A stretch of DNA of 64,000 nucleotides, taken from Talinum fruticosum. Taxonomy: Eukaryota; Streptophyta; Magnoliopsida; Caryophyllales; Talinaceae. The notes under the pieces were generated by a model. It was not told the DNA's origin, did not search any database, and saw only the letters and a list, made by a program, of their open reading frames with translations. Position 1 is the stretch's first letter. Each line of letters starts with the position of its first letter. The stretch lies in contig JAITYX010000025.1 in NCBI GenBank assembly GCA_021018815.1, positions 4,188,501 to 4,252,500 of the forward strand. Direction: 5' to 3'. The position numbers and the translations under genes are program-made. Shown here in pieces: positions 23,227 through 35,040 of the stretch.

Positions 23227-26200
23227 GGTTATTGACACTTGAGTACCTTGTAATATCGACAAATGATAAAAAAGTGTAACACCCCAAAACCCACCCTAGG
23301 AGTATTACATCGCTAGAGTTCATCAAAAGAAATTCCTAAGGCTCAATAAGGTGATTTCTCGTTTGGTTCTAAAATTTTCTAAAAATTTCGGCAGAGTTCT
23401 GTTTGAATACGGTCTAACCCTTAGGCTCAAAGCCTTAAAAACCTGCATAAAAATCATAATAAAAGTCAACAAGCCACACGCTCGAAGTACGCAACTCAAC
23501 GGCCACACGCCGGAGTATATTCACAATCATAAGATGAAATTGCAAACTAAGTTACAATCCAATGTACAAACTAAGCTACAACCGCTAAGAATAAAATTTC
23601 CTAAGATGGAAATTCCTAGCTAATCGAGCAACTAGTTCGAGTCTTTGCGCATACATCCAACCTTACTTTACATTATTACATATTTATATAAGTAACCAAA
23701 TATATACAATATGTTAAACATGAAAATACATAAAACCAAACTTCAGTCACGGTCGCCACCAAAGACAAGTATTCCGAGTCAAGGAAGAGGCGGACGACCT
23801 TCTTAGGGGTACCTGCAGCTGGGAGGGGAAAAGGGGAAATATGGGGGAGGGGGTGAGCAAACAACGAGCTCACCGGAAAGTCTTACACTCTTAAAACGGA
23901 AAGTACTCCACACACATTACCAGTAATAATCATTGAGAAAGCAAGAATAGCATAACAGGAATATAGATACTCATTGATGAAATTCTTTGTAACATAAAGA
24001 TCATTAGACTTCAATCATTTAAAGGCATGACTCGAAATCATTAAGAAATCTTTTTGGAACTGAATCCTTTTTAAAAGTGGTACAGCCACGAATACTTACT
24101 TTCAAATACTTTCAATAAGAAATTGAATCATTTCTATTGAATCAATTCTCATAAATCACTTTCAATGAATTTCTTTTCATGAATCACATCCTAGGTAGGG
24201 AACTCGAACTAGCAGTTCACAATTTCTTATAATTTCTCTGGTTTCTCCGATTTCTCCGGGGCTCGACCCTGAATAAAAGGCTCCCGAGACCTATCTAGGA
24301 AAATTCCAATCGGGCATCCTGTTAAACCAGGACCCCTAGCTAGCCTCCCCAAGCTAGAATCCTTCCTTGTGCAAAACGATCCTAGCAAAGTCGATTCAAA
24401 ACAATTTCTTTAACACATTCACTCATCAAGCTTATTTGAACATTATTCTCAAATCACTTTCACTTCTTAAAAACATGTTTTTCACGTTTGAAAAGCATAT
24501 ATTACGAAAATCACATTCAAGTAACATTTGCGTAAAACATAGAACTTCTTTCAAACTAACTTTTAAACAGCACTTGGAATCGAGTTTCTTTACAAGCCAA
24601 GCATCTACATGTTAAGATTCAACATCCAATGGTAGCATATTTATTCAAGTATTAACCCAAGTATCTAAAATCTACTCATATTCATCCATATTCTACTCAA
24701 GCAAGAATCTCTTACTCCTATATACGTAACTCTCATCTCACCCTTTTTTAAAGCCACATAATTCAATATAGATTCATACTCCCTTGATACTCCATGTTCC
24801 CGCTCCTTTCCTATATTTCAATGTTCGTTTTTCCTTGACTCAATTCATTTTCAAGCCTAACGAATTCAAGAATAAAACTTCTCCGAGACACAATAACCAT
24901 AAGTAGTCACCACTTAACCCTAAAGTCCCAACTCTTCACAAATTGTCATCTTTACCTCAATTTCTCATATTACTTCTCCACATTACTAATCATACTCTTT
25001 GTTGCCCATACTTAGCTATATAGCACTTAATCTTACTTTACTACTCAAACTCCTCTAGCTCCACCTATCTTTAAGTGTAGTTTACTCTCAAGGATTTAGA
25101 TATATTCTCAACTCAATTTAACCTAACATCATGTGCTTGCCACATCCATGCCTCAATTATGCCTCAATCAAGATGAACTCATACTCCCCTAATACTCCAA
25201 ATCATTGTCTCCAAATATCAAAAGTTACCTTCCAACATAGAGAATTCAGGAAGTCCTTAAGGGTTCAACTGAAACATTAATTCATAATTTATGCCCAAAT
25301 CAAAACTTGTTCATTCCAAATTACTAACTGAAATCCCGATATTACTCACTAGACCTAAGCAACCTAACTCCATCTGAATTCCGAGGTTTGCAATTTAACG
25401 TTACACAACCATCAAATCCCTTCAAGGCTCCTAATTGAACTTTTAACAACTACTAAATTCGTTTAATAGCATAAACATTTGATATTCACAACGAAATTCA
25501 GTTGGGTTTAGAAATTATTATTAAGTTAGAGTATAAGACCACCCACCTCATGTTAGGGATGAAGGTTTGCTGAATTCCGGATAGCCTAGGTCATTCTTCT
25601 CTTTCTTCTCTTCTAGTCTTCCTAACCTACTGCCAGCCCGGTCCAAGGCCCTATCTTGCCGCCTTGCTCAATTCCCGACGCTTGCTCCGGCGCGATCTTC
25701 TTGCTCGCCGACTACCTCTCTCTAGTGCTCGTGTTCACTTCCCTCTTTTTGTCTTGATTTCGCCCTTTTTGTGCCCTTGCTCCTTTCCGCGTTCGCCGGT
25801 CGCCTTTCCTTTACTTACTATTCAGTGCACCGGTCTCCGGTTGCCGTTTTCGGCCTTTCATCTTTCTCTCACACTCCCCCTCTCTCTCTTTCTTGCTCGG
25901 TTCTCCCTCCCCTCTTCCTCTCTCTCGCTCCCCAGCTTCGTTTCGGTTCCTCTGTTTCCCTCTTCGTTCTTTCACTGCCTTCCTTTCTTTCCCCAAGCCC
26001 TTTCTTCCTCTCTTTCCACTTAATCTCTTCTTGACCCTTTTTCTTGTGGCTTCCACGGATCGCCAACACACCACCAATTACACTACTCTCCTCTTGGTCT
26101 AACCCATGTAATCCTCCTTCATTATCTCTTTCTTTTCCCCCTTTTTTTGGCTTGCATAATCTCAAAGTAAAGACAAAAATAGCTAGCGTAAATTATCTTG

Positions 26201-26594
26201 GGTTTTATTTACTCAGTCCGGGGTGGGAGTCGGAACGAAATAATATAATTTGCTAATTTATTTATAAAAGTGCGTAAGACTAGGAATTCATACTAAATAA
26301 AATAATTTATGCATCAATCAATTAATTTAATTTAATCCTATAATTAACCTACTTAAAAATCTCAGGTCTCACAAAAAGCCCCTCACGTATCAAAAATAAT
26401 CGATTACTACCTTACGGTATTTTATAATGTTGTTTAATTGTAAAGGTTTCCTTTTATGGGTTATATATATATACCATAAAAGGTAAGTTTACAATATTAT
26501 ACGAGACCTCAAGGTAGTAATTTATTATTTTCGATACCTTAGGAGCTTTTTTATTATTTGTCGATAGTGCGGGGTCCTAAAGTAGTAATAACCC
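23227..26594. mobile_element. MITE of about 264 bp with long terminal inverted repeats, split by a solo LTR
   Basis: The left part (23,227-23,274) and right part (26,379-26,594) are the two ends of one foldback element. Terminal inverted repeats of at least 120 bp start GGTTATTGACAC on the left and, read inward, GGGTTATTACTAC on the right, sharing TATCGACAAAT and AAAAAAGC further in. The central loop is AT-rich. TA flanks both ends (23,225-23,226 and 26,595-26,596), suggesting a TA target site. Removing it restores the copia RNase H reading. It has no coding content; the superfamily is not certain. Confidence 0.75.
23275..26373 (+). repeat. Solo LTR of 3.1 kb (TGTAACACCCC ... TCTCACA)
   Basis: It starts TGTAACACCCCAAAACC and ends CAGGTCTCACA, with a perfect 5-bp target duplication AAAAG at 23,270-23,274 and 26,374-26,378. 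No primer-binding site, coding region or second LTR is present, so it is a solo LTR left by LTR-LTR recombination. TG...CA ends and the TGTAACACCCC start suggest a gypsy family. A CT-rich and GC-richer segment at 25,640-26,110 resembles the leader of such LTRs; the ORFs there are low complexity. The strand is assigned from this layout. Confidence 0.85.
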
Positions 26595-26655
26595 TAGATA
26601 TTTTCAAGGAACTCGGACGATCGGTCTTTGATACTCAAAGGACTCAAGTCTAATT

Positions 26656-27797
26656 TCAAGGTTTGCTCTTGGAGAAGTTAAGTCACGCTAGAGGGGCTGA
26701 ATAGGGTGATGAAGATTTTTGAGAAAAAACAAACTATTTTGCATAGAATAGACAAAGAAACAAATTACGAGTCTAGATTGGACTCGGAAAGTGAAATACA
26801 CAAAGAAGTACGTGGAAACCCTCATGAGGCAGAAAACCATGGATAATACTAATCCAAGCACCAAGTCAAATCTACTAATTGATTCGTCAATCACAAAGGA
26901 CGGACTCTAACCAGAATTGCTCCCTTAGACAATTCATTTACAAGTTTTCCTAGACTCAAAAGTTCCCTTATCCGATCTAGTACTTCCTGATCGAGATAAC
27001 CCTTACAGTCGGGGACAATTGAGCTGAGTTACCCCTTACAGTTTAGTCAAGGGACTTACAAAGGAAGTACAAAGAATATGTGTGATTACAAGACTTTCAT
27101 TACAACTTAAAAAGTAAGAAATACAAAGTTGGAGTTGTAAAAGCTAGAAGATGGAGTAAGAGTACAATATGTTTAGTTCCAGTAATGCGTTCAGCAATAT
27201 TCAAGTCTTGTGAAGTGACTTATATTTATAAGCACCAAGGAAGAAGGACCTTTGAGACTTGTTTGAGGCCGGTGAGCTGCAATAGCTGTTGTAACGACTA
27301 GTCCGAGTCACTTACAAAAAAATCCGTTGAGATGGGAACGTTTTGTGGTGGTTCTTGGCTCAAAATATGCTCCATCCCTCTGGTTGTGGTTGAAATCTGG
27401 GGTGGAAACAATCGTTAGACTAAAAGTTGAAGTTTTCTAGTTTTGGAGACAAACGACCAAGACAGGGTGTCCGAGCCATGTCCTGAAATGGTTGATTTTT
27501 ATCTGCGAGTGTTTAACGGCTACAAATCGGTTACTTTTGTATTAGAATAGTAGATTAGGCTTGATTAATCAATCTACAAAAGCAAATCAAAGTGGTAGTC
27601 AAAGTCTAAAAATAGTTTGGTTCAGAATTAGGCAAAGATAATAATTAAATCAAAGTAATTAAGCACTTAATTTTCTCCGAGTGTAAAAGAGATGAATTTT
27701 CTAAGTCTAATACTCATTAGGTTCACATTCCTTCTTGAGTCAATCCTTACAATGATCAAGTTAGAAGAAATAAAATATCAGAATACATAAACTTGAC
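26656..27797 (-). repeat. Sirevirus F 3' LTR, terminal part
   Basis: 1,142 bp matching the end portion of the Sirevirus LTR in minus orientation; the LTR end (CAAACCTTGA on the minus strand) is at 26,656. It includes the TATA-like site near 27,218-27,227. It stops at 27,797 where the LTR of B ends, and the missing first 300 bp are found at 48,075-48,374. Confidence 0.75.
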
Positions 27798-29320
27798 TGA
27801 AGGTTTGCTCCTGGAGAGTCTAAGTCACCCTAAGAAGGGTGAATAGGGTGATGAGGAAATTCGAATAAACTTAGAAACTTTTTGCTTGGAAGAAGATAAA
27901 CAGATGAGCCTCACTCTAGATTGGACTCGAAATGTATACGCTCAAAAATACATGGAAACCTTCCTGGGGCATAAAACCACGGACATCTGCTAATCCAAAC
28001 ACCAAGTCAAATCCACTATTTTGAATCCCCAAAATACAAAGGAGTGACTTTACTAGAATTTCTCCCTTAGACAATTCCTTACAATGTTTTCCTAAACTCG
28101 AAGTTTCTTTATCCGATCCAATACTTCCTAATTGAGATAACCTTTATAGTTAGGGACAACTGAGCTGAATTAACCCTTATAACTAACTCAAGGGACCTTA
28201 CTCGGAAAGTAAGAATAAGTGTTTGTGATCGATTACAAGACCTTACAACTCGGAAAGATGTTAAGTATAGAGTTTGAGTTATAAGTAGAAGATTGAATGA
28301 GAATTATACAGAGAGAGATAATTTAAGTAATAGGTTCAGCAGTCTTCACGTCTTGTGAAGTGGCTTCTATTTATAGATGACCAGGCAGATTAGCCGTTAT
28401 GACTATCTTATGATTAGAAGTCCTTTGTGATCGTTGCAATGGTTTTTCGAGTGACTCGAGAAAATTATCCGTTGAGGTGTAAACGTTGGGCAATGGCTCT
28501 TGACTCCTTTGGATATCCCAATCCACCGGTGGTGTATGAAAAGTAGGGTGGAAGCCACTGTTGCGCTTGGCGTTATAGATTTTCGGTTTTGGAAGCAGAC
28601 AACCACGACACATTGTGCGGGCCATAGTCGAAGTAGGAAAAGCCTTGTCTGCTTGGAGATTTGACGTCTTGAAGCCGGTTACTTTTGTAATTCAAAAGTA
28701 GATTAACCTCGTTTAAATAACCTAAAAAAGTAAATCAATTCGGTTCTCAAAGTATAAAATACTTTGGTCCAAAATTTGACATAGATAATAATTTAATTAA
28801 GATAATTAAGTGCCTAATTATCCGAGTCTTGAAGGAGTGGAGTTTTCGAGTCTAATATCCATTATACTCAAATTCCATCTAACTTAGTCTAGAAGTGAGA
28901 CAAGTGTGATAAAGAATATCAAAGTAATGAGACTTGATCCGGACAAACATATTTCAAACTAAATGTGCTGACTTAGAAGGATGAATTAACACCGTAATTC
29001 AATCAAACTTAGAATACAAAGTCAGCCACTGAGTTTATGCACGTTAAAGCAAATATTTGAATATGCAATAAGTCCGAGTGTTGTCCGAGTGACTCAAAAC
29101 TATGTATGAAAGGATAAGCAAGAGTATGTTCTCCGAGTTAGTCGAATAAAGTGAAAACATATGCAATAGTTTACGTAACACTTAGAAAAGATTCTATATC
29201 ACTCACAAAAGTTTCTAAAACACTTAGAATGACTTGTAATCAAAACTTACAAGAGATGAAGTTTGTACCTGATTCCTTGATAATACTCAGAATGATATAC
29301 CTGCAAAGTCCGAGTCTTCA
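27798..29320 (-). repeat. 3' LTR of Sirevirus B (1,523 bp)
   Basis: On the minus strand it starts TGAAGACTCGGACTTTG at 29,320 and ends AGCAAACCTTCA at 27,798. The TATA box TATAAATAGA is at 28,367-28,376, and the bases after it would start the transcript. CCGAGT/ACTCGG motifs are repeated through the LTR. ORFs in this LTR have no protein similarity that I recognise. Confidence 0.9.
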
Positions 29321-29715
29321 ATCTCCCCTTTTTTATAAAAGGAATTCCATACTTAGATAGAAACTTTGTTAGTGATATAGATCTGCTTTTTCATTCTTTC
29401 TCAAGAAATAAGTCGAGAGAAATAAGTGCAAACGTGATATAAGAGATTGAAACTTAGATTCTATCGGAGCATGTAAGCTTTGTGCTAAAGATTGAAGTAT
29501 AAGAACAATGATAGACTGAGTTGATGAATCGGAGCAAAGAAAATTACGAGCAAGAAATTGAAACTCGGAAAGTAATAAGCATGAAACTAAAACTTCATTA
29601 ATATTCATAACAAATATATACACAAAAGAGGGTGGGAGAAACTCCCACTAAGCAAGACAACAAATTTCTAGAATATTGTCCCCCTTGCCTTTTAGGAAAA
29701 AAAAAATCAAAAGGA
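29321..29715 (-). other. B polypurine tract and 3' non-coding region
   Basis: The polypurine tract AAAAAAGGGGAGAT (minus strand, 29,321-29,338) directly precedes the LTR start, as expected for plus-strand priming. A second tract, AAAAGGCAAGGGGGAC, lies near 29,675-29,695. Between them the sequence is non-coding. Confidence 0.75.
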
Positions 29716-31253
29716 GGATGTAAACGAACGAGGCGACGGCAGCGACTGGTATCTTCGGAATGGGCTCGGCTCCGAGTGGCTGACCCGGAACTAAGTCGTC
29801 CAGAGGTTCATTCTTTTGGAACTTCACCGAGGGAGGTACGGCTCTACCGCTAACCGACCCCGGTCGGCAGGGTCTCTCGACCTACTCGGACTCACTGTCT
29901 AAGCTAATCAATTAAGGTTGTAGTCTTCGGGGCACCTTGGCCTCGCCTACTTCGGCTTCTATTTCTACTTCCTTCTCCCATTCTTCTTTCTCCTCGGATG
30001 GAGCTGCCTCGGTCGTAGGCTCCACTTCTTCCGCTTCTTCTTCTTCTTCTTCTTCGCAGAGGGGATTTGGCTGGACTCGAGGATTCTTCTTATGTATCCG
30101 AGTCGACCGGATCCTGAGCAGCCTTGGAGCGCCTTTCTTGAAGGAGCTCGATCATTTGCTTCTACTCCTTGACAAGTGCTTTCATCTCGAGAAGCACATC
30201 TTGCTGCTCTTTGATTTGAATTGAGCAATTTTCTGATCGATGGTTATAGGTCGAAGAACAGTCTAAAATGACCGGAGGGTGCCCTTGAATTCGGTGGACA
30301 CCGAGGAAAGCTTGTCCATTATGGCAGTGGACAAGGAAGAAGAGAGGATCTGTGAAACACCTGAGGTGGAGGTAGCACCAGGTGGAGGAGGTAGAGAGAG
30401 AGGAGGTTGATTATGAGTCCGAGGAGGAGAAGGTGGCCTCGGTTATAAGCTATGGACCCGGACACCCGGTTGGGTCTCTTGGTATCTATACCTAAGAAGT
30501 TCTTTCTTGCCAATGACAATGGCTGCCTCGAAACCGCGTTAGGATCGGAGGGAAGAGGAACTTTGAATTGTTTGAAGATTAGGGTGAGAAGAGCCCCCAA
30601 AGGAAGTGGGGTTGACTTCTTCATCCGAGTCCGAGCAAGCACGGCTGCCATTTGGTACACTATAGCAGGAAAGAGGTCTACTTCGTAGCCCTTAAGATTG
30701 TCGTACAAGGCTTTGAGATGCTTGGAGTTGGGGTTCTACTTGCTTGAGTGCTGTGAGAAGAAGGTCCCATTAGCAGAAAGCATACAAGACGAGCTTCTAA
30801 CTTAAGTTGAGTCACATAAAAGTTTTTACGTGACTTAGGAAACTCTTTGGCATATTTTTCGAAGAATTCATTAGCAACCTCATTGAAAGGTATAGGGTTG
30901 CTGTTGAGGAAAAGAGAAGAAACTTTGAAGAGATGGTGAAGAAGACATGTGTTGATGCGAATCGTGACATTTTCAACTCTGGAGGTGAGGATACCCTCGA
31001 GCTAGAGAGGTTAGAATAAAACTTAGAAACAAGTTCTAGGTAAATGAACACGTTGAAAGAGAGGAAATTGTAAACCCATATTGATTTGATGTAAGCCAAC
31101 CACGAAAACTTTGTGGCCGGGAAGAATTTGTCATCCAACCTTAGATGTTGGGTGGCAACGATGTTTGAGAGATTGGAAGGGCCTTCCGGCTTTTAGTTTG
31201 AGGTTTCTTGGTGTAGAACCAAAAAAATTAGGGTGGGAACCTCCTTTCGGCAT
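29716..31253 (-). pseudogene. Sirevirus accessory (env-like) ORF of B
   Basis: ATG at 31,253 gives MPKGGSHPNFFGS, equivalent to the S1 start. The N-terminal domain includes MDDKFFPATKFSWL (31,138) and TSKFYSNLSSS-like sequence. The next open part (30,319-30,708) has VDLFPAIVYQMAAVLARTRM and PLPLGALLTLIFKQFKVPL, as in A and G. A helical, Lys/Gln-rich segment follows (about 30,110-30,240), then an acidic Glu/Ser-rich stretch with a short GAA run (30,038-30,057) and the conserved tail NEPLDDLVPGQPLGAEP near 29,790. At least three frame breaks. The family is of unknown function; its place after pol is that of the Sirevirus env-like gene. No obvious membrane helix is seen. Confidence 0.68.
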
Positions 31254-31925
31254 ATTTGTAAAAAAGATAGAGATGAACTTTTGAGAGAGGGAAAGAGAGA
31301 GAGAGAGAGAGAGAGAGATAGCTCGACAAAAGTGAGAAAAAAAAAAAAAGAAAGAGTAGAAAGAGAGAGTCGAGAGTGACAGTGCTTACTTGAGACTTCT
31401 TTCACTTATCTTAAGAGCAATGAAATCTTCTTCGAACGTGGAGAGCTTGCTCGAGTTGAAGTAAGTGTGAGAGAGAGAGAGTAGGTAGAGAGTAAAGTAA
31501 CGAAATAAAGGTAAACGGATGTTATTTATAGACAAAGAATTGTCCTTCGGTGTTCGCTCCGACCTAGCTCTTCAACGGTCGCCTCGGACCGGTGTGGCTG
31601 TTCTGTTCTCCAACGGTTAGAATTGTAGCGATTGTCTCCTAACGGCTAGTTGTCCGATCGATGTGCTCAAGAGAGAGAGAGAAAAGAGAGATTTTAAAAG
31701 AAATTTCTGAAATTCTCCACCGATCTAGAGATGATTTCGAAGTTTGATGTCCATTTTTCTCAAAATTTGAGTCTAACTCAGTAAAGTTTCGAGTGACTTA
31801 GAAGCAACAAGCAAACAATAACTCATAGCTCAGTATCGGTGGTTCAACTGAACTAATTGTTATTAAAGATAGAAAACATATAACATATAATCATGCAATG
31901 AAATTTCACTCAGAATAGCGCAGAA
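31254..31925 (-). promoter_or_regulatory. Internal promoter region upstream of the B accessory ORF
   Basis: About 670 bp between the pol stop and the accessory ORF. TATA box TATAAATAAC is at 31,521-31,530 (minus strand), about 270 bp before the ATG, followed by a GA/CT-rich leader with (GA)n at 31,294-31,318. Counterparts in S1 and A support a conserved element; the same stretch is missing in G. Confidence 0.6.
31294..31318. repeat. (GA)n microsatellite
   Basis: About 12 GA units in the leader of the accessory ORF of element B. Confidence 0.9.
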
Positions 31926-33376
31926 TTATACATTGATCATGCCAAGCTCATTCCTAATAGAGCAAAACTGATCCTCACTAAGTGGCTTAGTAAAGATATC
32001 AGCTAATTAAAGTTTGGTAGGAATGAATTCAAGTTCAATTTCACCTTTCTCGGAATAGTCTCTTAGAAAATGATACCTGACCTCAATATGTTTCGTCTTT
32101 GAGTGCTAAACTGGGTTCTTGGTGATGCTGATTGCACTTTGATTGTCACACTTGATTGGAATTAATTTGAATGTAAGTCCAAGATCTCTCAAGTGTTGCT
32201 TGATCCTTAGAATCTGAGCACAGCATGCCCCAGCTGCAATATATTCAGCTTCAGCGAGTTGATAGAGCTACTAAATTCTATTTCTTTGAGTGCCAAGATA
32301 TCGAGGATTGACCCGAGACTGGTAGGCTCTCGAGGTGCTCTTTCGATTAACTTTGTATCCAGCATAGTTAGCATATGAGTGTCCAGGTGAGAGTCGGTTC
32401 GAGTCTCTAGAGTACCATAGACCTAGATTCCGAGTCCCTGCAAGATATTTGAATATTCTCTTCACCGTACTCGAGATGTGATTCGTTGGGATTAGCTTGA
32501 AATCTTGCACATAGACATTATGTCTGGTCTCACTGGAAGTAAGATATAGTAGAGATCCAATCATACCTCGATAAAGTTTCTAATCTACTGCTTTACCTTT
32601 CTCGTCTTAGTCCAGGTTTTATGCTACTACTCGATAGGTGTTGTTGCATGTTTCACATCTTGAAGCTTGTACTTCTTCATCAGCTCCTTGGTGTACTTTG
32701 ATTGATGGACATAGCTGTCCTCTTTGTCTTGCTTGATTTGTAGACCAAGGAAGAAATTTAGTTCTCCCATCATACTCATTTGAAATTCCTGTCTCATTAA
32801 CTCGGAAAAATCATGACAAAGAATTTCATTAGTAGCACCAAAGATTATGTCATCAACATAGATATGAGCAATAAGAAAGTCTTTCCCTTTGGTTTTTATA
32901 AAAAGAGTTTTGTCAATCTGACCTCTTCTAAAATCATTTTCAACCAAGAAATTGCTCAGTCTTTCATACCAAGCTCTAGGAGCTTGTTTAAGACCATAAA
33001 GAGCTTTTTGCAATTTGAAAACATAATTTGGAAATTCTGAGTTTTCAAATCAAGGGGTTGCTCAACATAGACTTTCTTTTAATGAAACCATTAAGAAAAG
33101 CACATTTAACATCCATTTGATATAATTTAATATTCATGCTAGATGTAAATGCCAGTAGGATTCTAATAGCTTCAATTCGGCAACAGGTGCAAAGGTTTCC
33201 CCACAATCAATTCCTTCTTCATGATTGTAACCTTGAGCCACAAGTCTAGCCTTATTCTTGAAAACCCATTTGGTTCTCGTGACTGGGTGGTCGGAAGGTC
33301 GTTTGGTTAGAATCCAGACTTGGTTTTTTTGCATGGCCTCTACCCATTCAGGTTCATTTAGGGCCTTCGAGTGCAT
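31926..33376 (-). pseudogene. Reverse transcriptase and RNase H of B
   Basis: The N-terminal RT part (33,134-33,376) has TKWVFKNKARLVAQGYNHEE. The core (32,627-33,013) has ALYGLKQAPRAWYERLSNF, an intact catalytic YVDD at 32,849-32,860, and MMGELNFFLGLQIKQDK. RNase H (32,271-32,564) includes VKRIFKYLAGTRNLGLWYSR and KVNRKSTS, and ends at stop 31,926 with a GMINV variant of the family terminus. Frame breaks separate the three parts, for instance between 33,134 and 33,013. The DIIFGA and LGLQIKQ context is typical of SIRE/Maximus elements. Confidence 0.9.
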
Positions 33377-33728
33377 TTCTAGGTTCCGTTAATGAGATGA
33401 ATGTAGTGAATGCGCATAAATTTTGTAGAGAGGAACGAGTTCTTACCCGACTGTTGATATTAGACAAGATGTTTTCAAGTGGGTGGCTCGAAGCATATTT
33501 GAATGCTCTACCGGTTCTCTCGCTTTACTAGATCCGTAGGTTGAATTTGTTGATCTTCGAAACTGCTTACGATTGAGCTTGTTCATCTTATTAACCTTCA
33601 ACATTCTGAGTTGGCTCATGAGTTGTCTCAATCCGAGTTAGGTTATTCCGAGTCACTTCATTCTAAGTGACGCTTTATTTGATTATTGATAAGGTCATAT
33701 TCACCAAGGTCATTATCTCTGCTGAGCT

Positions 33729-34640
33729 TCAGATCCGAGAATGTTGACTCACTTGGTTTTTCCTCTTCAATCTCAACAAAAACAACGTGGATGCTTTCTT
33801 CCACTTTGTTAGTTCCTTTATTGAAAATACGATATGCTTTGCTATGAGATGAGATGAATAACCAAGAAAAATACCTTCATCCGACCGAGCATCAAACTTG
33901 GTCAGGTGATCTTTACCATTATTGTGAACAAAGCACTTACATCCAAAGGGTTTGAAGTATGAAATGTTGGGTTTCTTCCCATTGTAGAGTTCGTAAGGAG
34001 TTTTCTTCAGGATGGGTCCGATGAGGCATCTTTTCAATGTGTAGTTTGTTGTGTTGACTCGCCTCAGTCCGGAAATAGTAGGGTAGATCATGTTCAATCA
34101 TCATTGTCCTTCCTATATCTTCAAGAGGCTGGTTCTTTCTCTCTACTACTCCATTTTGTTGAGGAGTTCTTGGTGCTGAGAAGTTGTGGGAGATTTCATT
34201 CTTATCACAAAACACTGCATATTCCGAGTGGTCGAACTCTCCTTCATGGTTAGTTCGAATTCCGTGGATCCGATTCTGAGACTCAACTTGGATTTTCCTG
34301 CAGAGCTTGCTGAACTCTTTGAAAGCTTCATTTTTGTGCTTAAGAAAACAGACCTAGGTATATCGTGAGTAGTCATCAACAATCACAAGCACAAATGATT
34401 TACCTCCGAGACTCTTGACGGGATTTCACCACATAAATCCATAAGCAACATTCCAAGCACCTTAGATGTGGAAACAGTTTTCAAAGATTTGAAAGATGAT
34501 CTGACTTGTTTCCCTTTTGTGCATGGTTCACAAATTTTATCTTTCTTAAATGCACAGTTAGGAAATCCTCTGACTAAACCATGAGAAGCAAGCTTCTTAA
34601 TGGTATGTATGCTAATATGTCCTAGTCTATGATGTCATGT
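33729..34640 (-). pseudogene. Integrase of B
   Basis: The pre-integrase Cys/His segment lies at about 34,490-34,640 on the minus strand. The core is at 34,146-34,382 and 33,937-34,215, with SAPRTPQQNGVVERKN carrying the catalytic Glu. The second catalytic Asp, normally in RTDHGREF, is Asn here (codon complement at 34,249-34,251, RTNHEGEF). The C-terminal part at 33,729-34,097 has KPFGCKCFVHNNGKDHLTKF and DEGIFLGYSS. The first Asp region (VDDYS) is broken by a frameshift near 34,380. Confidence 0.88.
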
Positions 34641-34859
34641 CTATGAATCATCATGTAGAGATGCTTTTAAGCAAGATAAATTCAGACTTGGGTCGAAAGA
34701 GGAATAATGTAGGTGTTACCCGATCTCTTACCTGTGAGCTTGGTCTCCTTGGTAGTATCATTAAAAATATAACAGTTGGTCCGAGTGAATCTTACCTCTT
34801 GACCTTTGTCACACAGATTGAGAGATGCTAAGTAGATTGCACTTTAGTCCCTTGACAAG

Positions 34860-35040
34860 GTATACTTGGGTCGATCTGGATTGTTTCCTTTTCCAATCTT
34901 GCCTATCCCAATTATCTTGCCCTAGCTGTCATCTCCGAATGTGACTTTGCCTCCCTTATACTCTTCTAACTCGGAAAAGAGTCTTGGATTTCCTCACATG
35001 TGCCGTGAGCATCCACTGTCCAGCTACCAAAGGCCTTTTG
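34860..35040 (-). pseudogene. Protease of B
   Basis: The copia aspartic protease motif LDSGCSRHM is readable; its DSGC codons are the complement of 35,009-35,020. Stops directly before and after the motif break the protein. The domain cleaves the Gag-Pol polyprotein in this family. It lies between the gag tail and integrase, as expected. Confidence 0.7.

Larger units (their letters stand above)
17271..26655 (+). mobile_element. Sirevirus-type Ty1/copia element C
   Basis: Plus-strand element with a rearranged 5' LTR, a primer-binding-like site (18,738-18,756), gag, protease remnant, integrase, reverse transcriptase and a truncated RNase H. The RNase H is interrupted by a MITE at 23,227, and its coding sequence resumes at 26,597 before ending at the F LTR (26,656). 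The accessory ORF and 3' LTR are missing. Stops are more frequent than in A, B and G. Confidence 0.85.
22290..26655 (+). pseudogene. Reverse transcriptase and RNase H of element C, interrupted by MITE and solo LTR
   Basis: RT starts near 22,300. Landmarks are GTKWVFKNKAG at 22,355, RLVAQGYNQEEGIDCGETF at 22,422-22,478, a catalytic YVDD at 22,810-22,821, MMGELNFFLGLQI near 22,900 and the post-RT DVKHAATPMSS at 23,012-23,044. RNase H starts near 23,100 and is interrupted at 23,226 by the MITE; coding similarity resumes at 26,597 and runs about 60 bp before the F LTR. Numerous stops (for example 22,855 and 22,940) rule out activity. Confidence 0.85.

Noticed and set aside
25664..26165. Overlapping Ser/Pro/Leu-rich and Arg/Lys/Glu-rich ORFs on both strands
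   Set aside because: They lie in the CT-rich part of the solo LTR, have low complexity and no domain, and the LTR boundaries with target duplication explain the region.
28371..28625. Minus-strand ORFs repeated at 37,474-37,766 and 38,309-38,572
   Set aside because: They fall in the transcribed part of Sirevirus LTRs and recur only because the LTRs are repeated. Frames differ between copies.
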